A DNA stretch of 64,000 nucleotides from an uncultured Bacilli bacterium (GTDB lineage: Bacteria > Bacillota_I > Bacilli_A > RF39 > UBA660), in NCBI GenBank assembly GCA_910584655.1, contig CAJUBJ010000001.1:310001-374000 (forward strand). Reading direction: 5' to 3'. Each line of letters begins with the position of its first letter. The first letter of the stretch is position 1. Below, in pieces: positions 26,499-34,959 of the stretch. A program made the position numbers and the translations under genes. The notes beneath the pieces are model-generated. The model did no database searches and was not told the origin of the DNA. It saw nothing but the letters and a program-made list of their open reading frames with translations.

Positions 26499-27161
26499 AT
26501 GACAATGAATAAAGATATTCGTGATTTTATAGAAAATTCTGATAGTAATGTTGATATTAATTCTATTATAGAATCTGGTGTAATAAAAGCTAGAAGTAAA
26601 GATGATGGTGCTAGAAAAAAATTTGAGACTTTTCAATATGATGGTTTTTATTTAGTAAATGAGTATGTAGAATCTGCCTCAGATAGAGAGTTGATTTCTT
26701 CAAATGTTATTAATAATGAAAAAGAATTAATAATGAGATCTTCTAGTAAAATAGAAATTATTAAATTAAGTGATTCTAATTATTTGATTAATTCAGATGA
26801 ACAGACATTAATTATTGAGGTAATAGATGGTGAAGTTGAAGTTTTAACTAGTGCTTCAAGAGTAGAACCTGGAACGATGTATAAGTTAACAGAATATTTA
26901 AATAAGAATGGTGTAGTAGTTTTAACAAATTATAGTAAAGATGAAAAAAGAAATTTTGAATATTTATATAATTATAAAACTGGTAAAAGAATTTCCTCGG
27001 GTTTTGATACAATTGATGAAATAAATGGTAATTTAAGAGTTACATATGGTCTTGCTACTGGTAATTTAGATTTAGAAGGAAATTTTATAATGGATCCAGT
27101 AAGAGAAAGTATTAGACCTCAATCTTTATTCGATAGATGGTTTAACAAAGGTAAATGTTAA
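26499..27161 (+). CDS. Uncharacterised protein with a terminal WG-repeat-like segment
   Basis: A 220-residue soluble protein without signal peptide or membrane helix. The N-terminal 40 residues are charged; the remainder is beta-rich, ending with SSGFDTIDEINGNLRVTYG and TGNLDLEGNFIMDPV, which has the rhythm of a WG repeat. No family is recognised. AAGGGGTG precedes ATG 26499 (an in-frame GTG inside that site is unlikely to be the start). It has its own promoter and terminator and so forms a single-gene unit. Confidence 0.65.
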   Translation: MTMNKDIRDFIENSDSNVDINSIIESGVIKARSKDDGARKKFETFQYDGFYLVNEYVESASDRELISSNVINNEKELIMRSSSKIEIIKLSDSNYLINSDEQTLIIEVIDGEVEVLTSASRVEPGTMYKLTEYLNKNGVVVLTNYSKDEKRNFEYLYNYKTGKRISSGFDTIDEINGNLRVTYGLATGNLDLEGNFIMDPVRESIRPQSLFDRWFNKGKC

Positions 27162-27173
27162 TTTACCTTTTTT
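27147..27173 (+). terminator. Intrinsic terminator overlapping the stop at 27161
   Basis: AAAGGTAAAT (27147-27156) with ATTTACCTTT (27161-27170), 4-nt loop, then T3. Confidence 0.65.
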
Positions 27174-27299
27174 GTTTATTTAATAAAGCAATTATATAGT
27201 ATAAATAGAACAAAAAAGTTCTTTTTTATTTTCTTTATATTTAATAATTTTAATAATTATGTTAATATATTATTGTATATAATAGAAGAGGTGTTGGTT

Positions 27300-29249
27300 A
27301 TGTTTGGTAAAATAAAATTTATTTCAGGAAATGTAGCCCATGTTGAAACAGTTGCTAGAGCTGAAGAAATGGGAGACTTAATGAATGTTCATGTGGTTTT
27401 TGAAGCCCCAGATCAAGCTATTTTAGGTGAAGTAGAAGAAGTAACTGATGAAATTATTAAAATAAGATTTCTTGGTGAATTTATAAATGGAAAATATGTT
27501 AGTGGTGTTATTAGAAAACCAGTTTTATCTAGTGTAATTAGAACTATTAATGAACAAGAGTTAAGTGCAATAGTTGGAGTATATGATTCGACAACTTTTA
27601 AATTAGGTAGAAGTTCAATTTATACTAATTTTGAAGTATGTGTAGATATTAATAATTTATTTGCGAATCATATGGCTGTTTTTGGTAATACTGGTTCTGG
27701 TAAATCTTGTGGTGTTGCAAGACTTGTACAGAATATATTCTCAAATCCTAATTTAATTTCATATAATGCAAATATATTTATATTTGATGCATATGGTGAA
27801 TATAAAACGGCTTTTAGAGATTTGGGGAAATTAAATCCAAATTATACTTATAAATTTATTACAACAAATATGCAAGAAGAATCTGATTATGAACTTAAGA
27901 TACCATTTCACTTACTTAATTTGGATGACTTGACTATAATGTTACAAGCAGATAAACATAGTCAAATACCTATCTTGGAAAGAGCTCTTAAATTAACTAA
28001 AATATTTAGTAAAGATGATGAAGTGGCTGAAAAATATAAAAATCACTTGATTGCTAAAGCATTAATAGCTATTTTGTATAGTAATCAAATAACAGCTAAT
28101 AAGAAAAATGAAATATTTAAAGTTTTAGAAGTTTGTAAAACTAATGATTTTAATTTTGGTAGTATTATTCAAGGTTTAGGTTATACAAGAACTTTATCAG
28201 AATGTTTTGAAATTGATAGTAATGGTAATTTTGGAGAATCTGTTTTGATTACAGAATATATTTTGAATCATATTGATGAAGAAATGGAAATGACTGAAGA
28301 ACCTACTAATGCTTTTTATTCTATGAGAGATTTTGCTGCAGCTTTAGAATTTACATTAATTAGTGAAGGATTTCAAAACAATGAACAATTATTTGATGAT
28401 TCTATGCTTTTGAAAGTTAGATTAAATTCTTTAATTAATAGTAAGGTTGGAAATATTTATAAATGTGATACATATATATCAACGGAATCATATATTGCTT
28501 CTTTAGTTGCTGTTGGTAATAGAAAAGCACAGATTATAAATATGAATTTAGAAGATATTGATGATACACAATCAAAAATTATTGTTAAAATTGTTGCAAG
28601 AATTTTCTTTGATTTTTGTAAAACAAGAAGAAATAGAGCGCAGATACCATTTCACTTATTTTTGGAAGAAGCACATAGATATGTTACAAAAGATTCTGAT
28701 TTATTTCTTATAGGCTATAATATTTTTGATCGTATTGCCAAGGAAGGTCGTAAATATGGAGTTTTACTTAATATTATTTCACAAAGACCTGTTGAAATAA
28801 GTGAAACTGTTATAGCTCAGTGTTCTAATTTCTTGATATTTAAAATGACTCACCCTAAAGATATAGAGTATATTAGGACTATGCTTCCAAATATTTCAGC
28901 TGATGTTATTGAAAAACAAAAGATTTTGCAACCAGGAAATTGTGTTGGTTTTGGAGGAGCATTTAAATTACCAATGGTTATAAAAATGGAAATGCCTAAT
29001 CCTGCTCCAAATTCAAATTCTTGTGATGTTAATAATTGCTGGAAAGTTCAAGGTGGAGCTGGAACTGTACAAGGGGGACAACAAGTTAATAATATGCCCA
29101 TTCAATCTCATGGGCAAATTCAACAAAATAATGTTTCGAATGGAAAACCAGATTTAATGGTTGGTACACCGATTCAACAAATGCCACAAGGTGGGAATGT
29201 AAATGGCGGAGGTTCAATTAAACCGTCATTCTTACCGCCAGTTGGATAA
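27300..29249 (+). CDS. HerA/DUF87-family ATPase
   Basis: A 649-residue HerA-type hexameric ATPase. An N-terminal HAS-barrel-like domain (about 1-110) is followed by the FtsK/HerA core with Walker A GNTGSGKS (near residue 133) and Walker B FHLFLEEAHRY (near 450), then RIAKEGRKYGVLLNIISQRP and the sensor region TMLPNIS. Family members translocate DNA, often with the NurA nuclease or with SIR2/DUF4297-type defence partners. None is adjacent here: neighbours are a hypothetical gene and the 6S RNA. The last 70 residues are Gln/Asn/Gly-rich and probably disordered. GAGGTG sets ATG 27300. Confidence 0.85.
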   Translation: MFGKIKFISGNVAHVETVARAEEMGDLMNVHVVFEAPDQAILGEVEEVTDEIIKIRFLGEFINGKYVSGVIRKPVLSSVIRTINEQELSAIVGVYDSTTFKLGRSSIYTNFEVCVDINNLFANHMAVFGNTGSGKSCGVARLVQNIFSNPNLISYNANIFIFDAYGEYKTAFRDLGKLNPNYTYKFITTNMQEESDYELKIPFHLLNLDDLTIMLQADKHSQIPILERALKLTKIFSKDDEVAEKYKNHLIAKALIAILYSNQITANKKNEIFKVLEVCKTNDFNFGSIIQGLGYTRTLSECFEIDSNGNFGESVLITEYILNHIDEEMEMTEEPTNAFYSMRDFAAALEFTLISEGFQNNEQLFDDSMLLKVRLNSLINSKVGNIYKCDTYISTESYIASLVAVGNRKAQIINMNLEDIDDTQSKIIVKIVARIFFDFCKTRRNRAQIPFHLFLEEAHRYVTKDSDLFLIGYNIFDRIAKEGRKYGVLLNIISQRPVEISETVIAQCSNFLIFKMTHPKDIEYIRTMLPNISADVIEKQKILQPGNCVGFGGAFKLPMVIKMEMPNPAPNSNSCDVNNCWKVQGGAGTVQGGQQVNNMPIQSHGQIQQNNVSNGKPDLMVGTPIQQMPQGGNVNGGGSIKPSFLPPVG

Positions 29250-29256
29250 TTAAGAT

Positions 29257-29278
29257 AACTCACGTTTTGTGAGTTTTT
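29257..29278 (+). terminator. Intrinsic terminator after the HerA-like gene
   Basis: AACTCAC (29257-29263) with GTGAGTT (29269-29275), 5-nt loop, then T3. Confidence 0.6.
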
Positions 29279-29324
29279 AATTTACATATATTGTTCAAAA
29301 ATACTAGTCTTATTTATTTAAGTA

Positions 29325-29333
29325 TGATATAAT
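29325..29333 (+). promoter_or_regulatory. Extended -10 promoter of the 6S RNA
   Basis: TG, A, TATAAT at 29325-29333, seven bases before the 5' end of the RNA stem. No good -35 is visible at 17 bp (TAGTCT), consistent with reliance on the extended -10. Confidence 0.55.
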
Positions 29334-29339
29334 TTAATT

Positions 29340-29517
29340 ACTCAAGGATAAGTGCTTGCTTTAATAAAAACCGAGTAAGTGATTATAAGGGAATCTAATT
29401 GTGTTATGGTGTTGAAGACCTTGCTTTTAAAGTGTAGGGATCCTAAAATAATTCATGTGATGCCCACCTGTTTAGTGCAGGTTTTTTATCACAGGTAAGC
29501 ACCCCTTGAGTTTTTTT
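29340..29517 (+). ncRNA. ssrS: 6S RNA
   Basis: A transcript of about 178 nt whose ends form a long closing stem: CTCAAGG with CCTTGAG, then AAGTGCTT with AAGCACC. A large central internal loop follows and a T7 tract ends it. This is the architecture of 6S RNA, the RNA that mimics an open promoter and binds sigma-A RNA polymerase. Location agrees: in B. subtilis bsrA (6S-1) lies between aspS and yrvM/tcdA, and here it lies between the aspS-gatCAB operon (plus two inserted genes) and tcdA. Ends are estimated from the promoter and the T-tract. Confidence 0.82.
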
Positions 29518-29543
29518 GTGATATAATTTGAAGTGGTGATATT

Positions 29544-30227
29544 ATGCTTGAACGATTGAAGTTGTTAATAGATGACGAAAAGTTATTAAAAGTTTGTAAT
29601 TCAAAAATATTAGTTGTTGGTGTTGGTGGAGTAGGTGGAGCTTGTTTTGAAGCTTTAGTTAGACTTGGTGTAAAATATATAACTGTTATTGATAAGGATA
29701 GTTTTGATTTAAGTAATTTGAATAGACAAATTTTATCTAACATGAATAATATAGGGCAAAAAAAGGTTTTTGAGGCTCGTTTAAGAGCTAAAAGTATAAA
29801 CCCTAATATTTGTGTCGAATGTATGGATATGTTTTTGAATGAAGCTAATATTGACGAATTGGACTTTATGAAGTATGATTATATTGTTGATTGTTGTGAT
29901 ACAATGACAACTAAGTTACTTCTTATTAAGAAGGCACTTCAATATAATGTTAAAATCATTAGTTCAATGGGGACTGGAAATAGATTTGATCCAACTAAAT
30001 TGGAAATAACTGAAATATGGAAAACTAGCTACGATCCAGTTGCCAAAGTTATGAGAAAAATGATGCGTGAGAATGGAATAAAAGATAAAATAACAGTTTT
30101 ATGTTCTAATGAGCAACCTGTAAAAATTAACTCTAGAAAACCAGGCTCTACTAGTTTAGTACCAAATGTTGCTGGTTTTTATATCGCAAGTTATGTATTT
30201 AATGATATAATAAATAGTGGGAAGTGA
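29544..30227 (+). CDS. tcdA: tRNA threonylcarbamoyladenosine dehydratase (TcdA/YgdL)
   Basis: An E1-like enzyme that uses ATP to convert t6A37 of tRNA to its cyclic hydantoin form. The 227-residue protein has the nucleotide-binding VVGVGGVGGACFEAL, IDKDSFDLSNLNRQ and VDCCDTMTTK, and the family tail PGSTSLVPNVAGFYIASYV. It corresponds to B. subtilis yrvM in position after the 6S RNA. GGTGAT precedes ATG 29544. A small acidic protein gene follows after 5 nt. Confidence 0.93.
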   Translation: MLERLKLLIDDEKLLKVCNSKILVVGVGGVGGACFEALVRLGVKYITVIDKDSFDLSNLNRQILSNMNNIGQKKVFEARLRAKSINPNICVECMDMFLNEANIDELDFMKYDYIVDCCDTMTTKLLLIKKALQYNVKIISSMGTGNRFDPTKLEITEIWKTSYDPVAKVMRKMMRENGIKDKITVLCSNEQPVKINSRKPGSTSLVPNVAGFYIASYVFNDIINSGK

Positions 30228-30232
30228 TTTAA

Positions 30233-30445
30233 ATGGAACAAAATGAAGAATTAGAAAATGTACAAAAGGTTATGAAAGATAGTACATTACTTAATCCTGA
30301 TTTAACTTTTTGTGAAAAGACAACTTATTTAGATTTCTTACTTTCTAATGCTAAAAGTGAAGAAGAAGCTCAACAAATAAAAGAAACCATTAATGGCTAT
30401 TTAGATATATATAATGAAGGTGAAGAGGAAGATGACGAAGGTTAG
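30233..30445 (+). CDS. Small acidic hypothetical protein
   Basis: A 70-residue strongly acidic protein with predicted helices (TYLDFLLSNAKSEEEAQQIKETINGYLDIY) and an EEEDDE tail. No family is recognised. It follows tcdA by 5 nt with GAAGTGA as ribosome site, and a terminator overlaps its stop, so it is probably translated as the second gene of the tcdA operon. Confidence 0.6.
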   Translation: MEQNEELENVQKVMKDSTLLNPDLTFCEKTTYLDFLLSNAKSEEEAQQIKETINGYLDIYNEGEEEDDEG

Positions 30446-30455
30446 TCATCTTTTT
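30431..30455 (+). terminator. Intrinsic terminator of the tcdA operon
   Basis: GATGAC (30431-30436) with GTCATC (30445-30450), 8-nt loop, then T5. Confidence 0.65.
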
Positions 30456-30476
30456 ATTTGGAAAAAGTGGATAAAC

Positions 30477-30505
30477 TTGATATTTTAAGATTATTATATT
30501 ATAAT
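30477..30505 (+). promoter_or_regulatory. Sigma-A promoter
   Basis: TTGATA (30477-30482), 17-bp spacer, TATAAT (30500-30505), about 40 bp before the gene starting at 30546. Confidence 0.75.
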
Positions 30506-30545
30506 TTATTTAATTTTAGGAACATAAATGTTTGGGGAGATTTTT

Positions 30546-30821
30546 ATGAAAAATAGCGAAAATAACATTTTTTTACAAAATGACGAGGTACGTCGTAATT
30601 ATAATCGTTTTAGCAAGAGAGAATTATTAGAGCAAAAAAGAGAATTAATTTTTTATATTATTAGAAAATTAACGTCTTATGATATGTCTAGTATACAAGA
30701 AAGCATTCGGGAAATTAAAGAGTTAACGGGAATTGAGTTAACTATGGATGAGATAATCCAAATAAAGTGCTTGAATGCTTTACCTACAGATGATACTGAG
30801 CAAGAAAAAAAGAAAAGATAA
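30546..30821 (+). CDS. Small charged hypothetical protein
   Basis: A 91-residue protein rich in Glu, Arg and Lys, predicted mostly helical (FSKRELLEQKRELIFYIIRKL; IREIKELTGIELTMDEIIQI), with a Lys-rich tail. No family recognised. A consensus promoter lies upstream, GGGGAG precedes ATG 30546, and a bidirectional terminator follows, so it is a single-gene unit. An upstream in-frame ATG at 30528 overlaps this ribosome site and is less likely. Confidence 0.6.
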   Translation: MKNSENNIFLQNDEVRRNYNRFSKRELLEQKRELIFYIIRKLTSYDMSSIQESIREIKELTGIELTMDEIIQIKCLNALPTDDTEQEKKKR

Positions 30822-30826
30822 AAAAT

Positions 30827-30852
30827 AACCAATACATATTGTATTGGTTTTA
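30827..30852. terminator. Bidirectional intrinsic terminator
   Basis: AACCAATACA (30827-30836) and TGTATTGGTT (30840-30849), 3-nt loop, flanked by A5 and a T-rich stretch; between converging genes ending at 30821 and 30858. Confidence 0.65.
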
Positions 30853-30857
30853 TAATG

Positions 30858-31835
30858 TTATTTTTTATTAACAAGAAATGAAATTAGTAGTTTTGAATCT
30901 TCATTATTCATTACTATTTTATATATTAAATCTATAATAGGCATTTTTATTTTTTTGTTTTTAATTAATTTATAAATACTTTTTAATGTATAATATCCTT
31001 CTACTGTATTTTCCTTTAAATGTTTTTCTATTTCTTCTTTTGCTGCTCCAGCCCCTATAACATAGCCGAATGAAAAGTTACGACTTTTTGTTGATGTACA
31101 GGTAAGTAGAAGATCTCCAACACCAGCAAATGATGTTATTGTCTTAGGATTCCCACCTAGAGCTGCAATTAAGCTTTTTATGTCGTTTAATGCTTCTGTT
31201 ATTAAAAAACTTTGTGTTGATTCGGGATATTTCATACCAGCAAGCATACCGGCAGCCACAGCTATTACATTTTTAATACTACCACATATCTGAACTCCAA
31301 TTAGGTCATTTGTATCTCGAAGTTTTAAAGTATCGTTTTCTAGAACGCTTTTAATAAGTTTGATAGCTTTTTTACTATGTGAGGCGATTGATAGTCCTAT
31401 AGGATTGTTTTCAGCCATATCTATTGCGAATGATGGACCTGAAATAATTGCAATATTTTTTGTTTTTAGCTCTTCGTATGCGATGTCGCTTAAGAAAGAA
31501 CAACTAGTGTTTTCGATACCTTTTGAAGCGATACATATGACTGTTTTTTTGGTTATTAGAGGTTTTATTTCGTGACATATACTCCCAACATAGGCAGCTG
31601 TTGATGTAATAAATACAATATCGGCTCCTTTTACAGCTTTTTCGTATGACATAGTTAGTTTTATATTTTTAGGGCAAGTTAAACCAGGAATAACGTTTTT
31701 AATACACCCTTCTTTTTGATAATCTTCGAATCTTTTTTCAGACTCTGTCCACATTGTTATATTTTTTTCTTTTTTATTTATTGCTGTTGCAATGGCAACA
31801 CCATATACACCAGTTCCAATTAATGCTACTTTCAT
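30858..31835 (-). CDS. gpsA: NAD(P)-dependent glycerol-3-phosphate dehydrogenase
   Basis: GpsA reduces dihydroxyacetone phosphate to sn-glycerol-3-phosphate for phospholipid synthesis. The 325-residue protein has the Rossmann start VALIGTGVYGVAIAT, ASKGIE, ISGPSFA, the catalytic Lys in GSIKNVIAVAAG and the TSTKSRNFSFG element. AAAGGTGAT precedes ATG 31835, which overlaps the rarA stop by one base, so both form one minus-strand operon inside the otherwise plus-strand arm. Confidence 0.95.
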   Translation of the reverse strand: MKVALIGTGVYGVAIATAINKKEKNITMWTESEKRFEDYQKEGCIKNVIPGLTCPKNIKLTMSYEKAVKGADIVFITSTAAYVGSICHEIKPLITKKTVICIASKGIENTSCSFLSDIAYEELKTKNIAIISGPSFAIDMAENNPIGLSIASHSKKAIKLIKSVLENDTLKLRDTNDLIGVQICGSIKNVIAVAAGMLAGMKYPESTQSFLITEALNDIKSLIAALGGNPKTITSFAGVGDLLLTCTSTKSRNFSFGYVIGAGAAKEEIEKHLKENTVEGYYTLKSIYKLIKNKKIKMPIIDLIYKIVMNNEDSKLLISFLVNKK

Positions 31836-33034
31836 TATTTATCACCTTTCATTTCTTCATGTAACTTATATAAATTTTTTTCATATTTATTATTTCTAGG
31901 TTTATAGTATATTTTATCTTTTATTCTATCTGGCAAGTATTGTTGTTTAACCCACGAATTTGGATAATCGTGAGGATATTTATAAAGAGGGGAGTTTGTT
32001 TTAATATGGTTTGGAAGATTTCCTGTTGTTCCATTTTCAATATCTGCTAAAGCCTGATCTAAAGCGATATGAGCACTGTTACTTTTAGGACTTAAAGCCA
32101 TTTCTGTTACTAATGTCCCTAATGGTATTCTTGCCTCTGGTAGGCCTACTAGTTCAGCAGCATGTATTGCAGCCATTACTTTTGGTCCTATTGCAGGATT
32201 AGCTAGTCCAATATCTTCATATGCTATAACGCTTAATCGACGATATATGCTATCTAGGTCACCTTCGGTGATAAGTCGTGCTAAATAATGAAGCGAAGCG
32301 TTAACATCAGATCCTCTTATAGATTTTTGTAACCCTGATAATACATCATAATGAGCATCTTCATTTGAATCAGAAAAAAACACAGCCTTATTATTTATCC
32401 CTGATACGACATCTAATGTTATGTGTTTATCTTTTGTACTATAATAAGACACTTCCAAAAGGTTTATTGCACTTCTTAAATCTCCGCTAGATAAGCGCGC
32501 AATAGCTGACATTGCATCATTATCTATTTTAATATCTTTTAAAAACTTTGACGCTTTTTTTATTCCGTTTTTTAAATCCTCAATTGTTAATTCTTTTAAT
32601 TCAAATATTTGACATCTACTTCTAATAGCTGGATTTATTTTATGGTAAGGATTAGAAGTTGTCATACCAATAAGTATAATTAGGCCATTTTCAATATATG
32701 GAAGTAATAAATCTTGTTTGTCTTTGTTTAGACGATGAATTTCATCCATTATAATTATCATTTCACCATTCATTTTGGCTTCTTCAATTACAATATCAAA
32801 ATCTTGCTTATTGTTAATCGTGGCATTTAACATTCTAAAAGGCTTATCTATTTGGCTACAGATAGCAGAGGCGATAGATGTTTTTCCTATACCAGGTTTA
32901 CCATATAAAATCATACTAACTATATGATTATTTTCTACTAGATTTCTTATTATTTTGTTTTCTCCAACTAAATGTTGTTGTCCAATAATATCATCTAAAC
33001 ATTTTGGACGTAATTTATCTGCAAGTATTTCCAT
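31835..33034 (-). CDS. rarA: Replication-associated recombination protein A (RarA/MgsA)
   Basis: A clamp-loader-like AAA+ ATPase that acts at stalled replication forks. The 399-residue protein has DKLRPKCLDDIIGQQHLVG, Walker A YGKPGIGKTS, Walker B IIMDEIHRLNK, sensor TTSNPYHKIN and the MgsA C-terminal tetramerisation domain (YEDIGLANP, LPEARIPLGTLVTEMAL). It corresponds to B. subtilis yrvN, which also lies near tcdA. AAAGGTGAT precedes ATG 33034. Confidence 0.95.
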   Translation of the reverse strand: MEILADKLRPKCLDDIIGQQHLVGENKIIRNLVENNHIVSMILYGKPGIGKTSIASAICSQIDKPFRMLNATINNKQDFDIVIEEAKMNGEMIIIMDEIHRLNKDKQDLLLPYIENGLIILIGMTTSNPYHKINPAIRSRCQIFELKELTIEDLKNGIKKASKFLKDIKIDNDAMSAIARLSSGDLRSAINLLEVSYYSTKDKHITLDVVSGINNKAVFFSDSNEDAHYDVLSGLQKSIRGSDVNASLHYLARLITEGDLDSIYRRLSVIAYEDIGLANPAIGPKVMAAIHAAELVGLPEARIPLGTLVTEMALSPKSNSAHIALDQALADIENGTTGNLPNHIKTNSPLYKYPHDYPNSWVKQQYLPDRIKDKIYYKPRNNKYEKNLYKLHEEMKGDK

Positions 33035-33122
33035 TTATGTATCACCTTTTTATATTATATCAGATTAAAGTGTTCTTTTAGAAAAAATCTAATCTTTAAT
33101 TATAATTATGTTAAGCGGAATA

Positions 33123-33151
33123 TTTACTTTTTATTATAAATTGGATATAAT
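33123..33151 (+). promoter_or_regulatory. Candidate sigma-A promoter of the xerD operon
   Basis: TTTACT (33123-33128), 17-bp spacer, TATAAT (33146-33151), 20 bp before the xerD start. Confidence 0.6.
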
Positions 33152-33170
33152 CTTATAGTAGGGTGGTTAC

Positions 33171-34073
33171 ATGAAAAACGAGTATGTTCCTAGTGAATAT
33201 GTTAGAAAGTATTTGGATTTTTTAGAATTTGAACGAAAATTAAGTGTAAATACTATAAATAGTTATAGAAATGATTTAAAGAGTTTGGATTTGTACTTTC
33301 ATGGTGATTTAAAATCTTTGACATATAATAATTTACAAAAATATATTTCTACTATTCAAGATTTAAATACTAGAAGTGTTGCTCATCATATTACAGTAAT
33401 TAATTCTTTTTACAATTTTTTACTTAATGAAGAAATAATTACTATAAATCCTTGTATTAATATAGCTAGCCCTAAAATTCCTAAGAAATTACCAGTTTAT
33501 TTGACAGAAGAAGAGATTGATAAATTATTAAATATTAATTTGATTACACCTTATGATTATAGAAATAAGGCTATGTTTGAACTTTTGTATGCAACTGGGC
33601 TTAGAATTTCTGAACTTTGTAATTTAAAGTTGACTGATGTTGACATAGAAAATTGTTTTGTGCGTGTGTTTGGTAAGGGTAAGAAAGAAAGGATAGTTCC
33701 AGTTACAGATTTAGCTTTGAAATATTTAAGTATCTATATTAGAGAATATCGTAATGTGATTTTAAAAGATAAAGTTTCTGAGTATTTATTTATTTCAAAT
33801 AGTTTAACAAATATAAGTAGGCAAGGATTTTTTAAAATATTAAAAAAAGAGTGTAAAAGAACAGGAATAACTAAAAATGTATCTCCTCATGTTCTTAGAC
33901 ATTCTTTTGCAACACATTTACTAAAACACGGAGCAGATTTAAGAATTATTCAAGAATTATTAGGACATGAAGATATTTCTACTACGCAAATTTATGCTCA
34001 TTTAGTGAATGAAAAATTAAAAAAAGATTATCAATGTCATCCAAGAAGCAAGATGAATGGAGAAGATTTATGA
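33171..34073 (+). CDS. xerD: Xer-type tyrosine recombinase
   Basis: A 300-residue site-specific recombinase of the XerC/XerD group, the enzymes that resolve chromosome dimers at dif. The N-terminal SAM-like domain (residues 5-90) is followed by the catalytic domain with all key residues: Arg145 (ATGLRISEL), Lys near 171, His240, Arg243 (HVLRHSFATHLLKHG), His266 and Tyr275 (TTQIYAHL). It lies 1.7 kb from the dif site at 35746. XerC versus XerD cannot be settled by eye; XerD is favoured by overall form. The TGA stop overlaps the next ATG. Confidence 0.9.
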   Translation: MKNEYVPSEYVRKYLDFLEFERKLSVNTINSYRNDLKSLDLYFHGDLKSLTYNNLQKYISTIQDLNTRSVAHHITVINSFYNFLLNEEIITINPCINIASPKIPKKLPVYLTEEEIDKLLNINLITPYDYRNKAMFELLYATGLRISELCNLKLTDVDIENCFVRVFGKGKKERIVPVTDLALKYLSIYIREYRNVILKDKVSEYLFISNSLTNISRQGFFKILKKECKRTGITKNVSPHVLRHSFATHLLKHGADLRIIQELLGHEDISTTQIYAHLVNEKLKKDYQCHPRSKMNGEDL

Positions 34074-34693
34074 AAAAGAAAGCAATTAAAATATTTTTAG
34101 TAATATTGTTTGTATTAGGAATTTTTTTGGGTAAAAGATATATAGATAGTATGACCTTTGACTACACAGAAATTGTTAATGATAGTTTATCTTCTTATTA
34201 TGTAAGTGGAGTTATTAACGATTTAAAGCCTATAGTTGAATTACTTGAAAAATACAATAATGATGAGAAGATGAGAAATAATATTCAAACATATAGTTTT
34301 AAAATTGTTGGTGGATGGTATACATATTTAGATGGTAAGTATTTTTGTGATCGAGGCAATTTAAACTCTTGTAAGATACAATTTGAAGAGTTTAATGCGT
34401 TATCTTCTAAATTAACTGGATTATATAATTATAAAAGTAAAAATGGCTATACAATTATTCTTCCTAGCGGTTTTAATAATCTGAAGAGTGAAGGAGATAA
34501 AAAAATTGCAGGTTTAAAGAAGATTATAGAAAGTCCTAGTGCTAAAAATCCGAGTGATAGTGAAGAAATTAGAATAAAAAAATGTAAGGTAGCAGTCGAC
34601 TGTGAAGGATGCCGTGATGGAGTATGTAAATGTTATTATATTAACGAAAATAATAATAGGGAAGTTGTTACTTGTCAAAAAGAAGAAGAATAA
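34070..34693 (+). CDS. Single-pass membrane protein, function unknown
   Basis: A 207-residue protein with an N-terminal transmembrane helix (about 6-22) and an external domain. Its C-terminal part has a Cys cluster, KKCKVAVDCEGCRDGVCKCYY, which may form disulfides or bind metal. No family is recognised. ATG 34070 overlaps the xerD stop (ATGA) and is preceded by GGAGAA, so the two are translationally coupled. A terminator follows directly. Confidence 0.65.
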   Translation: MKKKAIKIFLVILFVLGIFLGKRYIDSMTFDYTEIVNDSLSSYYVSGVINDLKPIVELLEKYNNDEKMRNNIQTYSFKIVGGWYTYLDGKYFCDRGNLNSCKIQFEEFNALSSKLTGLYNYKSKNGYTIILPSGFNNLKSEGDKKIAGLKKIIESPSAKNPSDSEEIRIKKCKVAVDCEGCRDGVCKCYYINENNNREVVTCQKEEE

Positions 34694-34721
34694 AAAAAGG
34701 AACAGTGTATTGTTCCTTTTT
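34694..34721 (+). terminator. Intrinsic terminator after the xerD operon
   Basis: GGAACA (34699-34704) with TGTTCC (34711-34716), 6-nt loop, A-tract before and T5 after. It may also serve the small minus-strand gene that ends at 34735. Confidence 0.7.
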
Positions 34722-34734
34722 CATTTTTTAATAA

Positions 34735-34854
34735 CTATTCACTTTTGTTAGAACTAGATTCTCTTCTGTTAGAGCTTTGTTTTTGATTTCTAGCTTGTGA
34801 TTTGTTATTTGATTTTTCATTACAACGATTATTTGTTTTATTTTCTTTTCTCAT
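34735..34854 (-). CDS. Small basic Asn/Ser/Lys-rich protein (39 aa)
   Basis: A 39-residue reading frame from ATG 34854 to TAG 34735, preceded by a very strong AGGAGGT at 34863-34869 with good spacing. The product is hydrophilic and rich in Asn, Ser, Arg and Lys (MRKENKTNNRCNEKSNNKSQ at the start), probably disordered. No family recognised. The strong ribosome site and clean context between a terminator and the ZIP gene argue that it is translated. Confidence 0.5.
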   Translation of the reverse strand: MRKENKTNNRCNEKSNNKSQARNQKQSSNRRESSSNKSE

Positions 34855-34959
34855 AACAATTTAACCTCCTAATAGTATTATTGTCCAATTATAAAAAAAT
34901 ATAATACCAAATTATGGAATATTTATGAATATTATTATTTTTTTAAAATATTATTTAAT

